Shown here piece after piece: positions 18,318 to 27,108 of a stretch of 64,000 nucleotides of DNA (position 1 is the stretch's first letter; the number at the start of each line of letters is the position of its first letter). The DNA comes from Pontibacillus litoralis JSM 072002. Its GTDB lineage: Bacteria; Bacillota; Bacilli; Bacillales; BH030062. The DNA is taken from NCBI RefSeq assembly GCF_000775615.1, contig NZ_AVPG01000018.1:1-64000 (forward strand), written 5' to 3'. The translations under genes and the position numbers were made by a program. Below the pieces are notes generated by a model. It did no database searches and was not told where the DNA came from. It saw only the letters and a list, made by a program, of their open reading frames with translations.

Positions 18318-19772
18318 TTATAATAAACCAACCCACTGCCAATAGGTTGCGCTAAATACTAATATCAATATATAACCAACAATGGTAATCGGAACACCCG
18401 ATTTAAGAAAATCTTTCGTAGTAAATGTACCTGTACCGTATGCAAGCATGTTCTGTGGTGCGTTCACAGGAAGTAAGAAGCCAAAACAGATTACAAATTG
18501 CATAATGAGTACTAATCCTGGTCCATTAAAGGATGTAGGTTCCATCCCTATGACCAATGCGATCACAATCGGAATAAGCGTAGAAGCTAGACTTGTTGCA
18601 CTGGCAAATCCTAGATGAATAAAAATATTAAATGCCGCTAACACCGCAATCATACCTAGTAAAGACAAGGACGTTACCCCTAAGGCCTCAAACGTGTTAG
18701 AGGATAACCAAGTTGCGGCTTCAGTATCTAACAACACTTTCCCAAGGGAAATACCGGTAGCAAATACAATTAATGTTCCCCAAGGAATTTTATTTTGCAC
18801 TTCTCCCCAATTAAATATACCAACTTTCGGCGTAAGCATAATCGCAACTGCTATAACCATTAAAGTCGTTGAATCAAATGGATGAATCACACCTTCTGTG
18901 GACCATAAAATAAGTAAGCTCAAAGAAATTATAATTAATCGTATTTCCTCCGCTTTGATGTTCCCTAATTCGTTTAACTGCGCTTGAATGGAATTGCCGC
19001 CTGTAAGCTTGGTTTCTTCTGGTTTTATTAATCTTGTCATAATAATGTATAGTAATATCGACATAAGTATGGACCATGGAGCGGCATATAAGAACCATTC
19101 TCCCCAAGCTACATCGACACCGAATTCACTTTGCATAAAACCTAGTGCCACCATATTTTGCGCAGCAGCTGTCTTAATACCGACATTCCAAATGGAAATA
19201 GATTGAACTGCTGTTATGACGAGCAATGCAGCTAAGCGACTCGTCTTCCCTAGACCGAATGCCGCTACCATCCCTAATAAAATAGGAATAATTGTACCAG
19301 CGCGTGCGGTAGCACTTGGAACAAACAATGCTAAAACGAAACTAACTAGTATCGTTCCAATTACTAGACGATTTGCTTTGATACCTACTTTCGACATAAT
19401 GAATAAGGCTAAACGTTGATGCAATCCGGTATGCTCCATGGCTGCTGCTAAAAACAATGCACCACCAACAAGAACAACCGCTGTAGAGCTAAATCCACTA
19501 ACCGCCATACCTAGCGCTTCTTTCGTACCATATATAGTAGATGGATCTTCAATGGTAGGAGATAATCCTACGAATACTGCTAGTAAACCGATAATCATAA
19601 CAGAACTTACGGGATACTTCACAGCTTCTGTCACCCACAATATGACGGCAAAAGCGAGAATCGCCAATACTCTATGTCCAACAATAGGAAGCGACTCTGG
19701 AGTTGGCAACAATAATAGTACTACTAAAACGACAAATGCTAATACTAGTGCAACTAAATCTTTCTTCTTCAT
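18318..19772 (-). CDS. DASS-family dicarboxylate/2-oxoglutarate transporter
   Basis: An integral membrane protein of the divalent anion:sodium symporter family (SLC13/CitT/YflS group), 484 residues with about 12 hydrophobic segments. Family signals are VLAILAFAVILWVTEAVKYPV, LFVPSATARAGTIIPI (the first conserved Ser-Asn-Thr-type loop, here SATARAG), IPWGTLIVFATGISLG and LPVNAPQNMLAYGTG. AGGAGGGATAACA precedes the ATG. It heads an operon with odhA and odhB, so the likely substrate is 2-oxoglutarate or a C4-dicarboxylate exchanged for it; B. subtilis YflS is a 2-oxoglutarate/malate translocator homologue. The adjoining CitA-type two-component system probably activates it. Confidence 0.9.
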   Translation of the reverse strand: MKKKDLVALVLAFVVLVVLLLLPTPESLPIVGHRVLAILAFAVILWVTEAVKYPVSSVMIIGLLAVFVGLSPTIEDPSTIYGTKEALGMAVSGFSSTAVVLVGGALFLAAAMEHTGLHQRLALFIMSKVGIKANRLVIGTILVSFVLALFVPSATARAGTIIPILLGMVAAFGLGKTSRLAALLVITAVQSISIWNVGIKTAAAQNMVALGFMQSEFGVDVAWGEWFLYAAPWSILMSILLYIIMTRLIKPEETKLTGGNSIQAQLNELGNIKAEEIRLIIISLSLLILWSTEGVIHPFDSTTLMVIAVAIMLTPKVGIFNWGEVQNKIPWGTLIVFATGISLGKVLLDTEAATWLSSNTFEALGVTSLSLLGMIAVLAAFNIFIHLGFASATSLASTLIPIVIALVIGMEPTSFNGPGLVLIMQFVICFGFLLPVNAPQNMLAYGTGTFTTKDFLKSGVPITIVGYILILVFSATYWQWVGLL

Positions 19773-19793
19773 TGTTATCCCTCCTTAGTTCCT

Positions 19794-19829
19794 ATTATAA
19801 ATCCAGCGCCCTTATTGTAAGCGGTAACA
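19794..19829 (-). promoter_or_regulatory. Promoter of transporter-odhAB operon overlapped by a perfect cre box
   Basis: On the minus strand CTTACA (19821-19816) and TATAAT (19799-19794) are 16 bases apart. On the plus strand 19815-19829 reads TTGTAAGCGGTAACA, which fits every fixed position of the CcpA consensus WTGNAANCGNWWNCA. The cre box covers the -35 box, so CcpA binding should repress the operon when preferred sugars are present. The promoter spacing is slightly short, which fits an activated promoter. Confidence 0.8.
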
Positions 19830-20000
19830 TTAATTGCATAACACTTTCATTAGTTACATAATTCACAATCTGTTCAAAAACATAAAATGAGAAAATCGTA
19901 CCTACTCTATCAAAAATTAATTCGCTTATACTTAAGGAAAATAAGAGAGAGTCCGATAATCACTAGGAAGAGCAATTCAGAAAAAGGAGTGTGTCATAGG

Positions 20001-20666
20001 ATGAAGAAACGGCTAACACTATTATTTCTAATGGTAGTTTTATTAATGGCAGCTTGTACAAATGATGATACGGCAACAAATGATGAGAAGAATAACACAA
20101 CAGATGAAGAAACAACAGAACAAGCGCCGAATGAACAAGACCAACAAGAAGAAAACGAACAAGCAGATGACAGTCAAGATAAGGAATCATCAGATGAAAC
20201 AGAAGAACAAGATTCTCATTCAGATAACGCAAAAGAAGACTTAGGATCTGATGAATCTGAAGAAGGCGCCGAAGAAGAGACAGTTTCCAACGATAACGTG
20301 CCTTATCCTAGTGATGCACAAGAAACAGGGAACGCTTCTGTCATCATTTCTACCCCTACTGGCTCATCACATGGTGGTAATATTCCTTCTATTGAAGTGG
20401 CTAAAGATAGCATGCTCGTACAAATTACCGTTGATTTACTTGATTTCGATAGCAACAACAAAGTACATCTCTATGTAAACGATCAATTCATTACATCAGA
20501 AAAAGTAGACGGCAATAAAACCATTACGATTCCTTTACAAGGGAACAATTTAGCACCAGGTACGTATACAGTGACTGCCGTTCAATATAAAGGGAACAAC
20601 ACACAATCTAACGAAATTATTAATTTATCTAAAGGGAAATATCAACTAACAGAAGCAACTTCTTAA
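20001..20666 (+). CDS. Lipoprotein with acidic linker and C-terminal beta domain
   Basis: A lipoprotein of 221 residues. The signal peptide KKRLTLLFLMVVLLMAAC has lipobox LMAAC. A long low-complexity stretch rich in Glu, Asp, Gln, Asn and Thr (about residues 20-95) forms a flexible acidic spacer, and the last 110 residues look like an immunoglobulin-like beta sandwich (VHLYVNDQFITSEKV and APGTYTVTAVQY), similar to DUF4399-type domains of surface proteins. The longer frame from 19887 lacks a ribosome binding site; GGAG lies 11 bases before ATG 20001. Monocistronic with its own terminator. No specific function can be assigned. Confidence 0.85.
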   Translation: MKKRLTLLFLMVVLLMAACTNDDTATNDEKNNTTDEETTEQAPNEQDQQEENEQADDSQDKESSDETEEQDSHSDNAKEDLGSDESEEGAEEETVSNDNVPYPSDAQETGNASVIISTPTGSSHGGNIPSIEVAKDSMLVQITVDLLDFDSNNKVHLYVNDQFITSEKVDGNKTITIPLQGNNLAPGTYTVTAVQYKGNNTQSNEIINLSKGKYQLTEATS

Positions 20667-20671
20667 TGAAA

Positions 20672-20709
20672 GGGAGCCTACATAGAACCATTATGAAGGC
20701 TCCTTTTTT
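20672..20709 (+). terminator. Intrinsic terminator of lipoprotein gene
   Basis: GGGAGCCT and AGGCTCC pair around a 17-base loop and are followed by six T, immediately after the stop. Confidence 0.85.
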
Positions 20710-20827
20710 CCTTCGAAATAAATGCGTGAACATTCCATCAATAACCGTCACAAAATAGCTATATTTCTGTCACAAATAAGACACCCTTTCTTAACAAAAA
20801 TCCCATTATTATCAGCTACAATAGTAT

Positions 20828-20845
20828 TTGTGAACTTATGAACAA
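20828..20845. promoter_or_regulatory. Candidate Rex operator upstream of cydA
   Basis: TTGTGAA, four bases, then TGAACAA matches the spacing of the Rex consensus TTGTGAA-N4-TTCACAA, with a perfect left half and five of seven positions in the right half. Two further GTCACAA half-sites lie at 20747 and 20769. Rex represses cydABCD in B. subtilis according to the NADH/NAD ratio, so the place is as expected. Sequence match only. Confidence 0.5.
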
Positions 20846-20893
20846 AATAGTCTTTTAAAAAACAGAACCAAAGTCACATTAGGAGGGGAAACT

Positions 20894-22294
20894 GTGTCAG
20901 AACTATTTTTAGCAAGACTCCAATTTGGTGCTACAACCATTTTCCACTTTTTATTCGTCCCATTATCCATTGGGCTTGTATTTATGGTTGCACTAATGGA
21001 AACGCTTTACGTTGTGAAAAAACAAGAAATCTACAAGAAAATGGCTAAGTTTTGGGGGCATTTATTTCTGATTAACTTTGCCGTTGGTGTCGTAACAGGT
21101 ATTATTCAGGAATTCCAATTCGGCATGAACTGGTCAGAGTACTCCCGCTTTGTCGGTGACGTATTCGGAGCACCACTAGCCATTGAGGCATTGTTAGCAT
21201 TCTTCATGGAATCTACCTTTATCGGTCTATGGATCTTTGGGTGGGACCGTTTATCGAAGAAAGTACACTTATTATGTATCTGGCTCGTATCGATCGGTAC
21301 GATGTTATCTGCATTCTGGATTCTAGCAGCTAACTCCTTTATGCAAGAGCCAGTAGGAATGGAAATTAACAATGGCCGTGCAGAAATGAATGATTTTGGC
21401 GCGCTTATAACCAACCCGCAGCTATGGGTTGAATTTCCACACGTCGTCTTTGGCGCATTAGCAACAGGTGCTTTCTTTATCGGTGGCGTTAGTGCTTATA
21501 AATTATTGAAGAAATCTGAAGTTACATTCTTTAGAAAATCATTTAATATCTCCATGGTTATTGCATTAGTCTCTGGATTAGGTATTGCTTTTAGTGGTCA
21601 CGCGCAAGCACAGCATCTAATGCACTCCCAGCCAATGAAAATGGCAGCAAGTGAAGCTTTATGGGAAGATAGTGCTGATCCTGCACCTTGGACGTTATTC
21701 GCGGATATTGATGTAGAAAATCAAGAAAATGCATTAGAAATACAGATTCCATACGCATTGAGCTACTTAACTTATGAGAAATTCTCTGGATCTGTTCCAG
21801 GCATGCTATCTCTTCAAGCAGAATACGAAGAAAAATATGGACCTGGTAACTACATTCCACCTGTCAAAACAACTTTTTGGAGCTTCCGTATTATGGTTAT
21901 CGCAGGCATGGTTATGATTCTTGTCTCCTTACTCGGATTATGGGCAAGTTATCGCAATACAATTATGGAGAAGAAATTCCTATTAAAAACAATGGTAGGG
22001 TTAATTTCCTTCCCATTCATCGCTAATACAGCTGGTTGGATTATGACAGAGATTGGCCGTCAGCCTTGGACAGTATTCGGATACATGACGACATCAGCAT
22101 CTGTATCCCCTAACGTTACGGCTGAATCTTTACTGTTCTCGCTGATTGCATTTACGACCATTTACCTTATTCTTGCGATTGTTCTCGTTTATTTATTCGT
22201 TCGTGAGATTAAGAAAGGGGCAGGTTATCACGATGTTCAATCAGATTCGAACATCTCCATTGATCCATTCGATAAGGAGGTTATGCAACCATGA
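20894..22294 (+). CDS. cydA: Cytochrome bd quinol oxidase subunit I
   Basis: Subunit I of the cytochrome bd-type terminal oxidase, which carries the b and d haems, oxidises menaquinol and reduces oxygen at low oxygen tension. The 466 residues fit the short-Q-loop type of Firmicutes. The N-terminal LARLQFGATTIFHFLFVPLS contains the conserved haem-ligand histidine; WGHLFLINFAVGVVTGI, GRQPWTVFGYMTTS and about nine membrane segments are typical. Start is GTG with AGGAGGGGAAACT before it. First gene of cydABDC; the genes overlap. Confidence 0.97.
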   Translation: MSELFLARLQFGATTIFHFLFVPLSIGLVFMVALMETLYVVKKQEIYKKMAKFWGHLFLINFAVGVVTGIIQEFQFGMNWSEYSRFVGDVFGAPLAIEALLAFFMESTFIGLWIFGWDRLSKKVHLLCIWLVSIGTMLSAFWILAANSFMQEPVGMEINNGRAEMNDFGALITNPQLWVEFPHVVFGALATGAFFIGGVSAYKLLKKSEVTFFRKSFNISMVIALVSGLGIAFSGHAQAQHLMHSQPMKMAASEALWEDSADPAPWTLFADIDVENQENALEIQIPYALSYLTYEKFSGSVPGMLSLQAEYEEKYGPGNYIPPVKTTFWSFRIMVIAGMVMILVSLLGLWASYRNTIMEKKFLLKTMVGLISFPFIANTAGWIMTEIGRQPWTVFGYMTTSASVSPNVTAESLLFSLIAFTTIYLILAIVLVYLFVREIKKGAGYHDVQSDSNISIDPFDKEVMQP

Positions 22295-23304
22295 TAGAAC
22301 TTAGTGAACTGTGGTTTATTCTCGTAGCTATCTTATTCGTCGGTTTCTTCTTTCTGGAAGGATTTGACTTTGGTGTTGGTATGGCTGGAAAATTCATTGG
22401 AAAAAATGATTTAGAACGCCGGATGCTTATTAATACGATTGGGCCTTTCTGGGACGCCAATGAAGTTTGGTTACTAACTGCCGGAGGTGCGATTTTCGCC
22501 GCTTTCCCACACTGGTATGCAACGATGTTCAGTGGTTATTACATTCCATTTGTTATTCTGCTACTCGCCTTAATCGGGCGTGGTGTTTCCTTTGAATTCA
22601 GAGGAAAAGTTGATTCACCAACCTGGATAAAAACATGGGACTGGGTTATTTTTATCGGTAGTATCTTACCACCATTCTTATTTGGTGTACTATTTACAAG
22701 CTTATTAAGAGGTATGCCAATTGATGAAACGATGACATTACAAGCAGGCTTCACTGATTACGTAAATGTGTATTCTGTAACGGGTGGTGTCACTGTTACT
22801 TTACTATGCTTCTTACACGGGCTAGTCTATTTAACGATTCGTACGGTAGGAGATTTACAACAACGCGCACATCGCCTAGCATCCATTATGGTCTACCCTG
22901 TTCTTGTATCACTAGTTGCATTTGTTGGCTTGTCTTACTTTGAAACGGACTTATTTACGTATCGTGGAGAAATAACGATCCCACTAATTGGTCTAATCGT
23001 TGTAGCGTATCTTCTCGTTATTGTTTTGTTAAAGAAACAACGCGATGGATGGGCATTCGCAATGAGTGGGGCTGGCATTGCCTTAACGATTGCAACTATA
23101 TTCGTTGCCTTGTTCCCAAGAGTTATGATTAGTTCTATCTCTAGCGCTTACGACTTAACGGTATATAGCGCGGCTTCAGGGGATTATTCATTGAAAGTAA
23201 TGTCCTATGTAGCATTAACATTACTACCTTTCGTACTCGGATACCAAATTTGGAGTTATTATGTGTTCCGCAAACGTGTTGACGGGAAGGACATGATTTA
23301 TTAA
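22291..23304 (+). CDS. cydB: Cytochrome bd quinol oxidase subunit II
   Basis: Subunit II of cytochrome bd, 337 residues with about eight membrane segments. The N-terminal FFFLEGFDFGVGM and GPFWDANEVWLLTAGGAIFA are signature motifs of the family. Its ATG lies within the stop region of cydA (four-base overlap) and AAGGAGG precedes it, so the two subunits are coupled. The stop overlaps the start of cydD (TAATG). Confidence 0.97.
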   Translation: MIELSELWFILVAILFVGFFFLEGFDFGVGMAGKFIGKNDLERRMLINTIGPFWDANEVWLLTAGGAIFAAFPHWYATMFSGYYIPFVILLLALIGRGVSFEFRGKVDSPTWIKTWDWVIFIGSILPPFLFGVLFTSLLRGMPIDETMTLQAGFTDYVNVYSVTGGVTVTLLCFLHGLVYLTIRTVGDLQQRAHRLASIMVYPVLVSLVAFVGLSYFETDLFTYRGEITIPLIGLIVVAYLLVIVLLKKQRDGWAFAMSGAGIALTIATIFVALFPRVMISSISSAYDLTVYSAASGDYSLKVMSYVALTLLPFVLGYQIWSYYVFRKRVDGKDMIY

Positions 23305-25025
23305 TGAACAAAGCATTACTACAATATGACGGGATGAAGAAAATAATAGCGATTCTTACCTGTTTAACTGTTGTACAAGGGTTATCCATTATTCTGCAAG
23401 CTGTATGGCTTGCAGAAGGGGTGACCCATCTTTTTAATGGTGGACCCATTCAAGACAGTTATCCAACCATCTTACTATTCGGAGCAGCTTTTCTTCTACG
23501 TTATATCATTCAACATATTAAACAAAAAATCACATATCATTATGCTGAGCATCTAGGAACAAAGCTCCGTAAAGATGTTCTAGAGGCTTTATTCTCTCAA
23601 GGCCCTCGTATATCAAGGAAGCTAGGTACTGGAAATGTCGTTACCTTATTACAAGATGGGATTATGCAATTTAAACAATACATTCAGCTCTTCCTACCCA
23701 AAATGGCAAACATGGCCGTTGTACCTGTCATGATTGGCATCTATGTATTAACGAAAGACATCACTTCTGCCATCGTATTATTTGTTGCTGTTCCCATATT
23801 AGTTGCATTTATGATTTTATTAGGATGGGCGGCTCAGAAAAAAGCCGATAAACAATGGGCATCCTATCGCATACTTTCGAATCATTTTGTTGACTCGTTG
23901 CGAGGACTAGAGACGTTGAAGTTTCTCGGAAGAAGTAAAGCACACGCCAAAAGCATCGACCAAGTAAGTGAACAATATCGCACTTCAACGATGAGCACAT
24001 TACGTATGGCATTCCTGTCATCGTTTGCAATGGACTTCTTTACTATGTTATCCGTTGCAATCGTAGCCGTATTTCTAGGCTTACGATTAATTGAAGGAGA
24101 AATGGTACTACAACCCGCTCTAACGATACTCATTCTTGCACCAGAGTATTTCTTACCAATCCGTGAAATCGGCTCTGATTATCATGCGACATTAAACGGA
24201 CAAGAAGCTGGAAATAAACTACAAGAAATTGTATCTACAAAACGACTAAAAATAGAAGACAATCATGCAATACCATTATGGAATAACGATTCAGAACTAT
24301 CTTTTCATGATGTGGACGTTTATCATGATGAAGCGACCTCCCCTTCGATACACAAAGCATCTTTAACGATAAAAGGAAAGAAGAAAATTGGTATCGTCGG
24401 CGAAAGTGGCGCTGGTAAGTCTACTTTCATTGATTTGATAGGTGGATTTATCCCAACCCAACGAGGCACAATTACGATTGACGGACAAGCATACACGCAT
24501 CTACAAAGAGAAGACTGGAAGAAACAACTACTCTACATTCCTCAGCATCCATACTTATTCCAAGATACGATTCGGAACAATATTACGTTCTACTCCCCTA
24601 ACGCATCTCTAGAGGACGTGCACCGAGCCGTTGCTCAAGCAGGGTTAACCGACTTGATTAACGAACTACCAAATGGACTCGATGAGAAAATTGGGGAAGG
24701 AGGAAGAACACTAAGTGGTGGACAAGCTCAACGAGTAGCCATTGCCAGAGCTTTATTAGAAAACCGTCCTATTCTGTTACTAGATGAACCAACTGCTCAT
24801 CTAGACATTGAAACAGAATACGATGTTAAAGAGAAAATGTTTCATCTATTTGAAGATAAACTTGTCTTCCTTGCTACACACCGATTGCATTGGATGATGC
24901 AAATGGATTACATTTACTTTATTCATCATGGTGACATCGTAGAAGAAGGAACGCATCAACAGCTCATGGAGCAACGAGGATACTACTACAACATGGTGAA
25001 AACACAAATGGGGGACAATCAATGA
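23304..25025 (+). CDS. cydD: Thiol reductant ABC exporter, CydD-type subunit
   Basis: Half of the heterodimeric ABC transporter that exports cysteine/glutathione-type reductants and is needed to assemble cytochrome bd. 573 residues: an N-terminal six-helix transmembrane domain, then an ATPase with Walker A GESGAGKST, Q-loop YIPQHPYLFQD, signature LSGGQAQRVAIARALL and Walker B ILLLDEPTAHLD. The order cydAB followed by two ABC genes is standard. B. subtilis calls the first of the two cydC, whereas the E. coli-based name is CydD; I use the latter because first genes of this pair are usually CydD-type. Confidence 0.9.
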   Translation: MNKALLQYDGMKKIIAILTCLTVVQGLSIILQAVWLAEGVTHLFNGGPIQDSYPTILLFGAAFLLRYIIQHIKQKITYHYAEHLGTKLRKDVLEALFSQGPRISRKLGTGNVVTLLQDGIMQFKQYIQLFLPKMANMAVVPVMIGIYVLTKDITSAIVLFVAVPILVAFMILLGWAAQKKADKQWASYRILSNHFVDSLRGLETLKFLGRSKAHAKSIDQVSEQYRTSTMSTLRMAFLSSFAMDFFTMLSVAIVAVFLGLRLIEGEMVLQPALTILILAPEYFLPIREIGSDYHATLNGQEAGNKLQEIVSTKRLKIEDNHAIPLWNNDSELSFHDVDVYHDEATSPSIHKASLTIKGKKKIGIVGESGAGKSTFIDLIGGFIPTQRGTITIDGQAYTHLQREDWKKQLLYIPQHPYLFQDTIRNNITFYSPNASLEDVHRAVAQAGLTDLINELPNGLDEKIGEGGRTLSGGQAQRVAIARALLENRPILLLDEPTAHLDIETEYDVKEKMFHLFEDKLVFLATHRLHWMMQMDYIYFIHHGDIVEEGTHQQLMEQRGYYYNMVKTQMGDNQ

Positions 25026-26758
25026 ACGCAACAGGATGGTTTCTTCCTTATTTAAAACAAAATCGTAAAATGCTCTTATTTGTCACGTTTTTCGGATTGC
25101 TAACCGCATTCTCAGCGGCCTTTCTTATGTTTACTTCCGGCTACTTGATTTCGAAGTCAGCAACTAGACCAGAGAACATTCTCTTAGTCTATATCCCAAT
25201 TGTTGGGGTCCGAGCGTTCGGAATAACTCGTGCTGTATCCCGATATGTTGAACGATTAGTCGGACATAACGTTGTACTAAAGATTCTATCTACGATGCGA
25301 TCACGAATTTATCAGTTAGTAGAACCTCGCGTGTTTTCGAAAGGGGCTACCTTTAAAACAGGAGACTTGCTAGGCATTCTAGCGGACGATATCGAACGAT
25401 TGCAGGACATTTATATTAAAACGATTTTTCCAAGCATTGTTGCCTTGTCTCTCTATACTTTATCCATTATCGCTCTTGGATTCTTCTCAATTCCATTCGC
25501 TTGTTTAATGGCTATTCACGCTGGTGTGTTGTTATTTCTATACCCATTTGTTTCGCTACTCGTTACGAAGGCAAAGGTGCAAAGGATGAAGGCAACACGA
25601 CATCATTTATATGAGCAATTAACCGATGCTGTAATGGGCATTAACGACTGGCAAATAAGCGGTCGTCAACGGGACTTTATCGAATCCTATGAAAAGCAAG
25701 AGCAACAATTATATGAATTAGATCGGTCACGCAACCGGTTTGTAAGATGGAGAGATTCCTCAGCGCAAGTGATCATTGCCATAATGGTGATCGTTATGCT
25801 GTTCTGGACAGCATGGGAAACAAGTCAAGGCGACATGGCTTACACACTTATCGCTGCCTTTGTTTTAGTACTATTTCCACTTACAGAAGCCTTTTTACCA
25901 ATATCAGATGCTGTAAGTGAAGTACCGTCTTATCAAGATTCTATTGACCGGCTCACTCGTTTATCCGATGAACCGAAGGAAGAGCAACAGTTAAATGAAG
26001 CCATGTTACAGAAGCTTCAACAAACAGACGACGCAACTTTAACCATCAATCACGTCGCCTTCCAATACGGGACAGATGACCAAACGTTGAAAGACGTAAC
26101 CTTCACCATGCAACAAGGAGAAAAAATCGCCTTACTCGGTCCAAGTGGCTCTGGAAAATCAACCATTCTAAAATTAATTGAAGGTGCCATCTCTCCTGAG
26201 AAAGGATCGGTCCAAATAAATGGTGTAGATACAACTAACTTTGGAAACCATATATCCAACTGGGTTGCCGTCTTAAACCAGCAACCATATTTATTTGACA
26301 CGACGATTCAGAACAATATTCGCTTAGGAAAGCCAAGTGCAACAGATCAAGAAGTGGAATGGGCAGCTAAACAAGTTAAGCTACACGACTATATTACTTC
26401 CCTTCCTGAAGGATACAACACGCACATGCACGAAACAGGCATGCGCCTTTCCGGTGGACAGCGTCACCGCATTGCTCTTGCACGTATCCTACTTCAAGAC
26501 GCACCAATCGTCATATTAGACGAGCCAACTATAGGACTTGACCCAATAACAGAGAAAGAACTACTGACAACCATTTTCGATGTATTACAAGAAAAATCGG
26601 TGCTATGGATTACCCATCACCTGGCATTTGTCAGCCTAACCGATTACGTGTTATTTCTCGATAAAGGTACGATTCATATGGAAGGCAAACACGAGCATTT
26701 ATTGCAAACAAATGAACGGTATGCACGCTTGTACAAACTCGATCGACCATTTACCTAA
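25022..26758 (+). CDS. cydC: Thiol reductant ABC exporter, CydC-type subunit
   Basis: Second half of the CydDC exporter, 578 residues. The N-terminus FLPYLKQNRKMLLF and SGYLISKSATRPENILLVYIP leads the transmembrane domain; the ATPase has Walker A GPSGSGKST, signature LSGGQRHRIALARILL and Walker B IVILDEPTIGLDP. It overlaps cydD by four bases (ATGA). Called cydD in B. subtilis nomenclature. A terminator follows directly, closing the operon. Confidence 0.9.
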   Translation: MNATGWFLPYLKQNRKMLLFVTFFGLLTAFSAAFLMFTSGYLISKSATRPENILLVYIPIVGVRAFGITRAVSRYVERLVGHNVVLKILSTMRSRIYQLVEPRVFSKGATFKTGDLLGILADDIERLQDIYIKTIFPSIVALSLYTLSIIALGFFSIPFACLMAIHAGVLLFLYPFVSLLVTKAKVQRMKATRHHLYEQLTDAVMGINDWQISGRQRDFIESYEKQEQQLYELDRSRNRFVRWRDSSAQVIIAIMVIVMLFWTAWETSQGDMAYTLIAAFVLVLFPLTEAFLPISDAVSEVPSYQDSIDRLTRLSDEPKEEQQLNEAMLQKLQQTDDATLTINHVAFQYGTDDQTLKDVTFTMQQGEKIALLGPSGSGKSTILKLIEGAISPEKGSVQINGVDTTNFGNHISNWVAVLNQQPYLFDTTIQNNIRLGKPSATDQEVEWAAKQVKLHDYITSLPEGYNTHMHETGMRLSGGQRHRIALARILLQDAPIVILDEPTIGLDPITEKELLTTIFDVLQEKSVLWITHHLAFVSLTDYVLFLDKGTIHMEGKHEHLLQTNERYARLYKLDRPFT

Positions 26759-26764
26759 AGACAC

Positions 26765-26798
26765 GAGCGTCTAGTTAAATTCGTTTACTAGGCGCTCT
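26765..26798 (+). terminator. Terminator of the cyd operon
   Basis: GAGCGTCTAGT pairs with ACTAGGCGCTC around a 12-base loop, followed by TTATTAATA, seven bases after the cydC stop. Confidence 0.75.
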
Positions 26799-26805
26799 TA
26801 TTAAT

Positions 26806-27057
26806 AATAAGCTAATAGTTATAGAATTTTTCTTCGTAAGTAATGTTAAATAATTTGATCATTTAACGATTCTACAGTGAATTTTTATACTTCTTCAACA
26901 AATTGTTCTTTTTACATATCTGTATACTCCAAATCTATTAACCTTTACATACCTTCTTATTAATCAGTATTTTCAATCAATTTTATTTTAATGGGTTTCT
27001 TTTAAATACGTCCATACCCCATCTGATTTCTGTAAAAAAAACGATATAACAAAAATA
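26806..27057. other. AT-rich intergenic stretch between convergent genes
   Basis: No open frame with a ribosome binding site, no hairpin of note and no repeat is visible between the cyd terminator and the chemoreceptor terminator. Confidence 0.5.
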
Positions 27058-27098
27058 AAGCTAGCATTCCATCGCTTTATGCAATGAAATACTAGCTT
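27058..27098 (-). terminator. Terminator of the chemoreceptor operon
   Basis: On the minus strand AAGCTAGTATTTCATTG pairs with the imperfect complement ending in CTAGCTT and is followed by TATTTTTGTT. It lies just after the stop of the chemoreceptor gene. Confidence 0.8.
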
Positions 27099-27108
27099 GT
27101 ATGTTAGG

